Shown: one piece after another, positions 10,620-18,373 of the stretch | Numbering within the stretch: position 1 is the stretch's first letter | How the letters are laid out: every line of letters begins with the position of its first letter | Assembly: GCA_943704425.1 (NCBI GenBank) | Contig: CALSCP010002431.1 | Location: forward strand, 114,159-134,435 | DNA: 20,277 nt | Source: Ministeria vibrans ATCC 50519 | Lineage: Eukaryota; Opisthokonta; Filasterea | Direction of reading: 5' to 3' | The notes under the pieces: model-generated | Seen by the model: only the letters and a program-made list of their open reading frames with translations | What the model was told of the DNA's origin: nothing | Database searches by the model: none | Translations under genes and position numbers: made by a program

Positions 10620-10721
10620 ATGGGCTGCTGCGGAAGGCAAAACAAAGCCAAGCGGCGCTACAAGCGTTTGTGTGACGGCATCTTTCCGGTTCGTGCTCCG
10701 ACACACACACACACACACACA

Positions 10722-10765
<44 letters not shown>

Positions 10766-13700
10766 NCCCCCCCCCAGCTGGACCCCTCCGACGGCATCAT
10801 CAACGCCAACATGCAGAAGCTCACCTACTACGCCGTTGTTACGCCAAACCGACTCAACAAAATCTCAAAGTACCTCTGGAATCGCTTGTCTCGCGACCTC
10901 TCTCGCGGCCGCAAAGGGTATGCATCGCCCCATTTTCTGTCATCATCTTTTTTTTTCTTTTTTTTTCTTCACGTTTTGAAATGTCTCCCTCCTCCTCCTC
11001 TCCCCCGCGCACGCCGCTGATCCTACTCCGCATCGACACCCTCTCCTTCCTCTCCCTCCCCCCCGCATCTCCCCTCCCGCTGCGCAGATACGCCCAGATT
11101 GCGATGAAGGCGCTCGATCAACTGATGCAGGCGTGCCATTCAAACCTGAACCTCTTCGTTGAGTACTACCTGCGCATGGTGGAGCGCCTGCTCGAGACCA
11201 ACGACCCCGACATGATGATCCTGGGCACCTCGTCGTTTGTCAAGTTTGCCGCCATCGAGGAGGAGACGCCCTCGTACCACAGACGCTACGACTTCTTCGT
11301 GTCGCAGTTTAGCAACATTTGCCTGAACCAGAACAAGGACGCAGCCACACGCGAACGCATCCGCATCGCCGGCCTCCGCGGTCTCCGCGCCATTGTTGTC
11401 AAAACAGTCGACAATCTCTACGTCAACATCTGGGCCGACATGGGCAAGGTCGTGCCGGCGCTGCTCTACAACATGAACGCGGCGGCCGAGGCGGCGTCCC
11501 ATCCTGCTGCTGCTGCTGCTGCTGCTGCCAGTGCCACAGCTGCCGGTGCGTCAACCGCCGCCGTTTCCACTACCGTTGAGACAGCAGCTGGTGTCGAGAT
11601 GCAGACGATGCACAAGGCGTCGCCCGAGCTGCTCAACGACGAGGACGACCGAGCCAAGCTGGCGCAATACTGTCTGCAGGACATTGCCGGTCGTGCCGAC
11701 TTCAACTCGCTCAAGCAGATCCTTGTGCCCATGATGGAGTTCCTCGACCAACACGATTCCTGGCGCACAGGCACCTTTGCACACGACACGTTCCGCTGCA
11801 TCATGTACGCCGTTCAGTCACAGTTCTTCTCCGTTCCCATCTCCGAGCTGCTGCTGCACCTCAACGCACACGCAAACTCTCCGGCAGACATCAAGGCGGG
11901 CGTTGTTAGCGTCACCACGACTGTTGTTGGCATTGCCAAGGGCGCGACGGGTCCCTCAGTGCTCAAGGCAGTCGATGTGCTCCTGCGCCATCTGCGCATG
12001 TCGGTCAGTGTAGAGGTGACCAGTCAGTCAGAGAGTGCCCTTCAGAATGCCATTGTGGTTAGTGTCGGCGTGCTTGCACGCGACCTTCCCGTCTACCAGC
12101 AGGTTGAAGTACTCACGTTTCTTCTGGCTAAGCTGCCGTCCGACGAGGACATGGTTCTCGTCGAATCTCAGCACACACACGCCGACGATGTGGTCCGCGC
12201 CGAGTCGCTTGCCGTCGAGAAGTTTGCCACGCGCCGCATGCTCATGCGCTGTCTTTTGCAAGTTGCGCGCCACTTTTCACACACAGGCACCCAGCTCGAC
12301 ACAACTTTCACGAGCTCCCTTGCAGATCCGCTCTTCCGTGCGTGCGTCAGTCCCGATCAGACCATGCGTGTGCTTGGCATTAAAATTCTTCCTCAGCTGC
12401 TCCATCGTATCCACTTGCCCGCCAGCCAGGCACACACGTCTCGTCATCTTATGACCATCAACAGTGGGGCACGTGCCATCCAAAAACGGCTTCACTGGGT
12501 TATGTTCGAGTCGGCACAGCGCATCGACAACACCGACCAGGACGTGTTCACGGCGCTCTTCGACACGCACGTCTCTTGTCTGGCGCTGTTTGGCCTCCAG
12601 GAGCTCCTCGACTTGGTGCGGTTGCTATTTGCTCTTCAAGAGGTCATTGTGGCTCGTTCGCGTGCCGCCAGTGGCTATGTGGCCGAAGAAGAAGAAGAAG
12701 TGGACGACGACGACGAGGAGGAGGAGGAGGAGGAGGAGGAGGAGGAAAAGGAAAAGGAAGAGGAGGTAACAGAAGAGGAGGCTAAGGAGAAGAGGGTGGC
12801 GAAGGAAGATAAGGAAGAGGAAGCGTCCAAGACAAAGGACGGTGAGACGGCGGAGGCAGACAAGAAGAAGAAGAAGAAGAAGCATACGAATAAGAAGAAG
12901 AAGGCGGTGGAGCGATCGGCGTCCAAGATGATTGCCATTTCGCACCCAACCAATGTGCACGAGGCGACGGTGCATGCTTTCATTGCCTCTTGTTTGCGCA
13001 TTGCATCGGACCGCTTTGGACTGGGACTACTGCGTTCGTATGTCGTCTCTGTGATGAAGGCACGGGAAGACATTGAGGCGTACGATGCGCCGCAGTTTTC
13101 GGCGCGAGTTGCCGGTGCGCTGGCCTCGAGTGCGGCTAAGGCAGCCGCTTTGCTGAACGCAAATGGCGCTACCGCCGCCAGCATCTCCACCACCGGTGCT
13201 ACTACTACTACGGCTACTACTACTGCTGCCTCTACTGCTTCTGTCGGGGCATCGTCTATGAGCGCGTCTGGCGGTGGCGACAGCGAAGACGCCGACGCAT
13301 CCTCGGCGAACATGTCACCACTTGTACTGCGCCGCGCCCCCGAGAGTGTCGACGCCGAGCACGCAGCCGACGGTGATGAGCGAGTGACGCACGAGGCGAC
13401 CGAGTCGTCGACGACGCCACTCTTTCGTTTGGCGGACCTTGTCGATGCGGTGTGTGCCGACGCGCGCGTAACCAAGGCGTTTCCCGACTGCCATGCCTAC
13501 CTGTTGGCGCCCTACATGCACAAGGGCGGCCTTGAGGGAAGTTCTCAGCGCCGCAGTCGTGCGCTTCAGGTGAACCCCAACCATCCGCATGTCAAGATGG
13601 GGGCAAACGCAAGCGTCCTGCGTGCCGCATCGTGTCATCAGCCGGACACACCACTGCTGAGCAGCGCACCGCACTCTCCTGCGTTTGCGCTGGAGAACGG

Positions 13701-14544
13701 ACCGCCGTTTGCCGAGGCGACGGCGACCGCTATGCGTGCCATTGCGGGTCTATGTGCACCCGCGCGCGAGTCGGAAGAGACCATGGTGGCCAAGGCCAAC
13801 GAGAAGCAGGTGGAAATTGAGTCAGCGCTGGGCCATGGCGATGCGGAAACATTTGCGACAATGAGCTTCAACGAACTGCTGGATCTTGTGGAGGCACAGA
13901 GTGCGGCTGACGCGGAGCGGGCGGCAGTAGTGCGTGCGCTGGTTCGCAATGAACCGGTGGACTTGACGCCGCGACACCTGAAGAAGGTGGCAGAAAAGAA
14001 GGAGGAGGAGAAAGAGGAGGAGGAGGAGGAGAAAGAGGAGAAAGAGGAGGGGGAGAAGAAGAAAGGAGAGGGGAAGGAGGAGGGTGCGATGGAGGCGAGT
14101 GGATCGGAGTTGAAGAATGAGGCGGGTGAGGATGTGGTGCAGTTGGTGAAGAAGAAGAAGAAGGTGGTGATGATGATGGAGCCAGAGAAAGAAAAGGAAG
14201 AGGAGGAGGTGGTGGTGGTGGAGGAAGAAGAGGAGGGGAAAGAAGCAGCGCCGGAGGAGAAGACACAGGTGAAGAAGAAGAAAAGGAGCTTGTTTGGGAA
14301 GAAGGCGGTGCTTGTGATTGAGCAGGAGCGAGAGGAGAATGTGGTCCCGTCGATGGACGACGATCAGGACGAGGAAGGGGAGGCGCATGTGGCGGAAGAG
14401 AGTGCCGATGCGAGTGAAAGCGCGCTTGAGACTACCACCGAGCAAACAACGGAAGGGCAAGCGCCAGAAGAAGAAGAAGAAAAAGAAGAAGAAGAAGAAG
14501 AAGAAGAGGAAGATGATTTGGAATCTCATGAGACGTTTCTGTAA
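10620..14544 (+). CDS. EFR3: EFR3: plasma-membrane anchor of the PI4-kinase IIIalpha complex
   Basis: Exons 10620-10688, 10778-10917 and 11088-14544 encode 1,221 residues (animal EFR3 is about 820). Splices are TTTCCG|GTTCGT (phase 0) and AAAGG|GTATGC (phase 2). The N-terminus MGCCGRQNKAKRRYKRL joins adjacent Cys (palmitoylation in known EFR3) to a basic patch and the conserved YKRLCDGIFP. After splicing come MQKLTYYAV, KGYAQIAMKALDQL, LGTSSFVKFAAIEEETPSYH and RRYDFFVSQFSNIC, which are near-diagnostic of EFR3; ARM/HEAT helices follow. Family role: recruits PI4KA with TTC7 and FAM126 to make PI4P at the plasma membrane. The excess length is low complexity: an Ala-rich loop, an Asp/Glu then Lys-rich insert (about 602-678), an Ala/Thr/Ser stretch near 12 o'clock of the C-terminal third (13140-13270), and a Glu/Lys tail (about 1034-1221). 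The frame that runs upstream to 10588 is a shadow. Confidence 0.93.
10689..10777 (+). repeat. EFR3 intron 1 made of (AC)12(TC)17 and poly-C
   Basis: This 89-base intron holds (AC)12 at 10701-10724 followed by (TC)17 at 10725-10758. It then has a C-rich run containing the window's single ambiguous base (N at 10766) and CCCCCAG at the acceptor. The repeat doubles as the polypyrimidine tract. The N and the homopolymer mean the true repeat length is uncertain. Confidence 0.85.
12676..12912 (+). repeat. Purine-only trinucleotide tract encoding an acidic/lysine insert in EFR3
   Basis: GAA, GAG and GAC codons give runs of Glu and Asp, then AAG codons give runs of Lys. The strand is almost purely purine. 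Flanking sequence on both sides is normal EFR3 helical-repeat coding sequence. The tract is therefore an insertion within the fold, most likely a loop between helices. Confidence 0.75.
13984..14526 (+). repeat. Purine-rich tract encoding the Glu/Lys C-terminal tail of EFR3
   Basis: Long stretches of GAG/GAA/AAG codons form alternating Glu blocks and Lys clusters (for example KKKKKVVMMME and VKKKKRSLFGKKA). The tract ends with an almost uninterrupted GAA run at 14468-14514. It looks disordered and expansion-prone. Confidence 0.7.
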
Positions 14545-14603
14545 TACACACCCCCCCTTTTTCCCCCATATTTATTATTCATCACTCTAAATCGTGATTA
14601 ATA
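14545..14603. other. 59-base convergent junction EFR3 / SMYD-like gene
   Basis: Two stop codons face each other across 59 bases. Both 3' UTRs must overlap each other or run into the opposite coding sequence. The plus strand has a C7T5C5-type pyrimidine run just past the EFR3 stop. Confidence 0.7.
14571..14576 (-). terminator. Possible AATAAA polyadenylation signal of the SMYD-like gene
   Basis: TTTATT on the plus strand reads AATAAA on the minus strand, 28 bases past the SMYD-like stop codon. It is the only canonical AATAAA I see in a 3' intergenic position in this window, so its use here is uncertain. Confidence 0.4.
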
Positions 14604-15805
14604 CTACAAGCGTGCAACACAGCGGGCGCAGTCACAGGCAAAGGCGTAGTCTGCGAGCATTTGTGTGCGTGTCTCGTAGTCATCATTCTCAATGTCAGAG
14701 CCCAGGTAGGAAATGCACAGCTCAGTGCCCATTGGAATGTCACTTAGTGCCACAATGGAAGCGCAGTGAGTCCCCTGGTTGTATTCAACGACCACATTGG
14801 GCTGGCACGAGTGGTTCATGCGCGACGCAATGCTAAAAAGAGCAGTGCCCAGTACCGCACTTCCATCTGCCTCTTCATCTTCTTCCTCCTCTTCCTGTTG
14901 GTTCTGGGCCGAGCTTGCACCTGCTGCTGCACTACTCCGCGCCAAAGATGGATCCACATTTACAACGGGAATTTCAATGCCAATGTTGTTCAGCTCAAAA
15001 GCCCCCAAAATGTGCGACATGAACGCAGGATCGTAGAGAGGGGGTGGGAGTGCGGTGCCAACTGAGCTTTCAAGGGCGCCCATGAGATGTGCGTGTGATT
15101 CAATAAGCATGTCGTGCATCTCGGTGCGTACTTGCGCCTCCTCTGTCGGTTCCAGTTGCTGCGGGACTTCCCACCACGGTCGAGCATGGCACGACTGAAA
15201 CGGAGCGAGCGCTGCTTCAACAGGCACACCGTGCGCTGCAATGTCATTTGCTACGCGTGCCACACACTCGCCGGCCAGCAAAAGGATTTCATTCGTGTGG
15301 AGAGCATGCTGCAAGGCCAAGGAAACAAAAGCGGATGAGGTAAGGGTGGGGGACAGTGCAGAGAGCACACACTGACTCACCTGCTTGAAGAGCATCAGTG
15401 GGTGTGTGTCGGCGTCCGCTTCGTTGAGGCGTCCAACGCACAGAAGAGCATGCCCTTGCTGCCATGCGGCCGTTGCGCACTCAAACGAGCAATAGGGAAT
15501 GCCGCAGCCTGGAAGGAGAGGGAGACAGCGAGTTGAATCGCCGAACGCACGCGTCAAAAAATAAAACACGCTTTGCTTCTTCTACCTCCTCCGCAAGGAA
15601 AGGTTTCCGTTGCAACGTCGCACAGGGGTCGGAGACACCTGGCGCAGCCCCGGACCAGCGCCTGGTTGTGAAGATGCTGCATTGAGGCGAGAGGGATCTC
15701 CGTCCACACTTCAGTGCCGGCCGGAAGATCAGTCGCTGAAAACACGCAGCGGCCCTTTCCTGGGCGTTCTTCAATGACTATCGAGGATGCGGGGAGTTGG
15801 GACAT
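14604..15805 (-). CDS. MYND-SET protein (SMYD/SET5-like), three exons
   Basis: Exons on the minus strand are 15805-15586, 15508-15381 and 15308-14604, giving 350 residues. SET-N is visible at about 12-40 (GKGRCVFSATDLPAGTEVW). A MYND zinc finger follows, with C54, C57, C71, C75, C80, C84, H93 and C97. The SET core near the C-terminus has NHSCQPN (281-287), GTELCISY with the expected catalytic Tyr 317, and post-SET CDCARC (341-346) four residues from the end. Family role: S-adenosylmethionine-dependent lysine methylation of histones or other proteins. It is shorter than most SMYDs because the C-terminal helical domain is absent, which recalls SMYD5 and yeast SET5. An acidic Glu/Asp insert lies just before the SET core. 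Intron 2 (15309-15380) is 72 bases and stop-free in frame, so a 24-residue longer product is formally possible. No exact subfamily is assigned. Confidence 0.85.
15309..15380 (-). other. Stop-free 72-base intron in the SMYD-like gene
   Basis: The minus strand reads AAGCAG|GTGAGTC at the donor and CCTTGCAG|CATGC at the acceptor, with a T-rich tract between. The length is divisible by three, the phase is 0 and there is no in-frame stop. Splicing gives LMLFKQHALHTNEIL; retention adds 24 residues. The strong consensus sites favour a real intron. Confidence 0.75.
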
Positions 15806-15940
15806 GGGAAAGAGCAAAGTGAGAGTGATCAGACTGATCTAGAATGAAAATAGTCAAAATAGTCAAAATAGTTATAAGTTAATACTTAAATTGTCACATC
15901 TACTGATCTGCTCTGGAGTAGACCAACACGGTCTCGCGAG
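15806..15940. promoter_or_regulatory. Bidirectional promoter region, SMYD-like / patatin-like gene
   Basis: The 135 bases between two divergent start codons contain a perfect 9-base direct repeat, AAAATAGTC, at 15847-15855 and 15856-15864. A third copy at 15865-15873 has one mismatch (AAAATAGTT). The rest is AT-rich. A regulatory role is inferred from location. Confidence 0.5.
15847..15873 (+). repeat. Triplicated 9-bp element AAAATAGTC
   Basis: There are three head-to-tail copies, the last with C to T at the final base, in the short divergent promoter. It could be a transcription-factor site array or simple slippage. Confidence 0.85.
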
Positions 15941-17089
15941 ATGAACTCATGGGTGGCCGATCAGGTGGCTGGGACATTTGATTGGGCCATCCCAAAATTG
16001 ATGCGGTTGTGCGTTCACGAGAAAATCGACCGCACAGCCGAAAAACCCGTGCGCGAACTCGATCGACCGTACGTATGACCCATTTGAGAGGGTGCTTGTT
16101 GAGCGACGCGTGAAAACAGAGTGTTCACCAGTCTGCATTTCACGTGCAAGCCCCACTGGCCTGTCATCCCCAACACCCCATCGCCCCTCGTTCCCTCTGC
16201 GCGTCGCCCCTACCCCCATTGCCCCGATGGGATGGATTGCACTCTTGCGCTGTTGCACGACCCGCTGGCGCTTCCCAGTGTGCCAGAATGAGCACCAAAG
16301 TCAAATATCTCGTGTTCTTGTAGGCTCAACGTCTCCTTCTCGGGCGCCTGCTTCATGGGTGTCTACGGACTCGGCGTAGCCACGGGACTACGCGAGCTTG
16401 ACGCGGAGCTTGGTAGTTGCGGTGGTGCGAGCATTGGCGCACTCACGGCAGCCGGACTGTTAGGAGGTAGGCAACGAATGGAAATTAGTACGTCTTTTGA
16501 ACTCTTTCTTCACGCTTTGCCAGGCGCCGATTTGGAGCGAGGCAAAAAAGCAACGTGGGTTATTCTGGAGGAGGTGCGGGAACACCCACTGCGTGTGTTG
16601 TGGAATGCCAAGGCGCGTCTCAACACGTTCATTGACGAGCATATGCCGCCAGAAGTGGACGTTGAAGCGCTGGCGGGACGTCTCTTCATCTCGGTGACGG
16701 CCCTTCCGTCGGGACGCAACCACATCATCCACGAGTTCCCCCACACACAGAGCGTGCGCGAAACCATCGTCGCCAGCTGCACCATTCCCGTGCTCATGGG
16801 CATCCCCCCACTGGTCACCAAGCACACCACTAGCACCGCATCAGCATCACCCTCATCATCCCCTCTGTGGTCCATGGATGGCGGCTTCACCAACAACCTC
16901 CCGTCTCACCATCACTCCCACCCCACCGTCACTGTCACTCCGTTTCGCTCTCTCCACCCGTCCGCGTCCATTGCGCGCGATGACATTCCCCTTTCGTATG
17001 CCTTCCGTCCGCCCTCCGAGTCCGTCTGCGACGACATCTTTGCGGCCGGCTGGAGTGATGCCGAGGCCTTTCTCAAAGAGCACTGTTAA
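15941..17089 (+). CDS. Patatin-like phospholipase/lipase (PNPLA type), three exons
   Basis: Exons 15941-16068, 16324-16466 and 16524-17089 encode 278 residues. ATG 15941 is the first in frame after a TAA at 15875. Splices are GACC|GTACGT (phase 2) and GGAG|GTAGGC (phase 1). The patatin core starts at about 44 with LNVSFSGACFMGVYGLGVA, followed by the nucleophile elbow GASIG with Ser 79 and the catalytic DGG with Asp 209 (WSMDGGFTNNL). Together these are the Ser-Asp dyad. The usual Gly-rich oxyanion loop (GGG) is SGACFMG here, which is a departure. Family role: hydrolysis of acyl esters of phospholipids or triglycerides, often at lipid droplets or membranes. No transmembrane segment is seen. 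A Ser/Thr/Ala loop precedes DGG. The product is small compared with most animal PNPLAs. Intron 2 is stop-free (see separate entry). It is convergent with the NAA60-like gene, 40 bases away. Confidence 0.88.
16467..16523 (+). other. Stop-free 57-base intron in the patatin-like gene
   Basis: GGAG|GTAGGC to TTTGCCAG|GCGCC is 57 bases, phase 1, with no in-frame stop. Splicing restores GALTAAGLLGGADLERGKK, a natural patatin continuation just after the nucleophile elbow. Retention would insert 19 residues close to the active site. Confidence 0.7.
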
Positions 17090-17129
17090 AAAAAAGTCAT
17101 TGTTGTACATTTTGTGTGTGTATGTGTTG
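17090..17129. other. 40-base convergent junction, patatin-like / NAA60-like
   Basis: This is the shortest gap in the window. It holds an A8 run right after the patatin stop and a GT-rich stretch. No polyadenylation hexamer is visible on either strand, so the transcripts very likely overlap. Confidence 0.7.
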
Positions 17130-18230
17130 TTAGACTGTTTCGTGTGTGATGGAGAAGTCGGGGAGTGGCCTGTTCTGCGGGCGATTGGAGTGGGGGAGAA
17201 CGTAGCGGAGGAGGTGCGGAAGAAAGAGAAGAGACGCTATGGAGGAGAGGGTGTCAATGACGAAGACACGCGAGCGAAGAATGAGAGAGCGCAGTGGGGA
17301 GGGAGGGGAGGCGCCGTTGAGGTAGAGGGCGAGTTCAAGAGCGTCTACGCTTGTGCTTGGGGCTGACGAGGAGGAAGAAGAGGGAAGCGGAGCGTCTTCG
17401 TGTGTGTAGTAGTGCGGAATGGAGCGTAGTGTTTGAAAGTGTTGCCGATGGTAGAGTGAAATGGCTGCTTGGTTGGTGGCCATGACGTGCAAAAAGATGA
17501 CTTGCGCTTGAAGGGCACTAGCCTGTGCGGAGATACGTTGAAGCAATTGTGAGCCTAAACAGAAACACAATAACATAGAATGAGAGAGAGTGGAGGGTGA
17601 GAGAGGAGAAAATTTGAGAGTTTGAGAGTTTGAGAGAGAGTGGAGGGTGAGAGAGAGTGGAGGGTGAGAGAGAGAGTTTGAGTTTGAGAGAGAGCTTGAG
17701 AGAGAGAGAGAGAGCTTGAGAGAGAGAGAGAGAGTTTGAGAGAGAGAGAGAGTTTGAGAGAGAGAGAGAGAGTTTGAGAGAGAGAGAGAGTTTGAGAGAG
17801 AGAAGCACAAAGTGATAGAGCAATAGAGAGAGAAGCACAAGGGGACAGGAGTAAGAAGCACAAGAGAGGGATTGGTACCGAGTCCCAGGCGTCGAAAGGA
17901 GGGGACAACACAGAGTGACATGATGTAGGCTATTAAAGGATCGGTTGGTTCAGCGGGGTCGTCCAGGAGGATGGCGACGGTGCGCGAGTGGCGACTGCGC
18001 GGCTGAAGTTCAACGGTGACTGCGCCGACGACGTATTCGCTCGGTCCGTACGTCGCGACGAGTCCAAAGAAGGACGGGTTGGCACCGTCGACAAGCGTGT
18101 CAAAGAACTCCTTGGGGTATGGCGTGGCAAGGCAGTCGGCGTGGATGCGCTCGAGTCTCTCTCGGTCGCCACTCGCGACAAGGCGCATTTTCACCTCGTC
18201 GCGGTCCCCAGACTCAGCTTGGACGGACAT
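17130..18230 (-). CDS. NAA60: NAA60-like N-alpha-acetyltransferase (GNAT), two exons
   Basis: Exons on the minus strand, 18230-17879 and 17554-17130, encode 258 residues (human NAA60 is 242). The splice CTCG|GTACC ... TGTTTAG|GCTC (phase 1) rebuilds the acetyl-CoA loop RRLGLG (R-x-x-G-x-G, 113-118) and continues SQLLQRI. Then come FLHVMATNQAAISLYHRQHF (the NAA60 family has LHV...N..AI..Y...F), PHYYTHEDA and ALYLNGASPP. The hydrophobic/basic C-terminus (LRSLILRS, SIASLLFLPHLL) matches the membrane-binding helices that hold NAA60 on the Golgi. Family role: acetylates N-termini of transmembrane proteins on the cytosolic face. I chose ATG 18230; the open frame extends upstream to 18320 without an ATG. 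A poly-Ser loop sits before the C-terminal helices. The intron is stop-free, so an unspliced frame of 397 codons exists. Confidence 0.87.
   Translation of the reverse strand: MSVQAESGDRDEVKMRLVASGDRERLERIHADCLATPYPKEFFDTLVDGANPSFFGLVATYGPSEYVVGAVTVELQPRSRHSRTVAILLDDPAEPTDPLIAYIMSLCVVPSFRRLGLGTNPSLVLLTPVPLCFSLYCSITLCFSLSNSLSLSNSLSLSQTLSLSQTLSLSLKLSLSLSSSLSNSNSLSHPPLSLTLHSLSNSQTLKFSPLSPSTLSHSMLLCFCLGSQLLQRISAQASALQAQVIFLHVMATNQAAISLYHRQHFQTLRSIPHYYTHEDAPLPSSSSSSAPSTSVDALELALYLNGASPPSPLRSLILRSRVFVIDTLSSIASLLFLPHLLRYVLPHSNRPQNRPLPDFSITHETV
17555..17878 (-). repeat. 324-base (CT)n microsatellite intron of the NAA60-like gene
   Basis: On the coding strand the intron is mostly CT repeats with periodic AAACT interruptions (plus strand GAGAGAG with TTTGAG at about 17580-17838). 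It is flanked by GTACC and a GTTTCTGTTTAG acceptor. The length is exactly 108 codons with no in-frame stop. Translated, it would give a Leu/Ser repeat between the acetyl-CoA loop and the next helix. Confidence 0.8.
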
Positions 18231-18373
18231 GCTCCAGACAAACACAAGTCGGTAGTCGGTGTGCCCAGAGCAAGCGACTGTGGCGCTACGACAAATGTTT
18301 GAGTTTTGAGTCGCGATCAAAAACCAAAATAATTGAAATCACTGAACAAAGTCAAATTTCTTGATTGTAACGT
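18231..18373. promoter_or_regulatory. Bidirectional promoter region, NAA60-like / POMT2-like
   Basis: 143 bases separate two divergent start codons. The half next to the POMT2-like start (about 18300-18373) is AT-rich with one AATCA and one TGATT. The other half is GC-richer and continues the open frame of NAA60 without an ATG. A promoter role is inferred from position. Confidence 0.5.

Noticed and set aside
10588-11087. 5' part of a 1,318-codon frame continuous with EFR3
   Set aside because: Before 11088 this frame is out of register with the conserved EFR3 N-terminal exons (10620-10688 and 10778-10917), and it crosses an N and repeats. The real protein is spliced in from those exons.
12675-14529. 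Long minus-strand frames rich in Ser or Leu opposite EFR3
   Set aside because: They are complements of the GAG/GAA/AAG tracts, so low-complexity shadows.
17555-17878. NAA60-like protein as an unspliced 397-codon product with a Leu/Ser repeat
   Set aside because: GT-AG sites flank the repeat and their removal rebuilds the acetyl-CoA loop RRLGLGSQLL. I kept retention only as a hypothesis.
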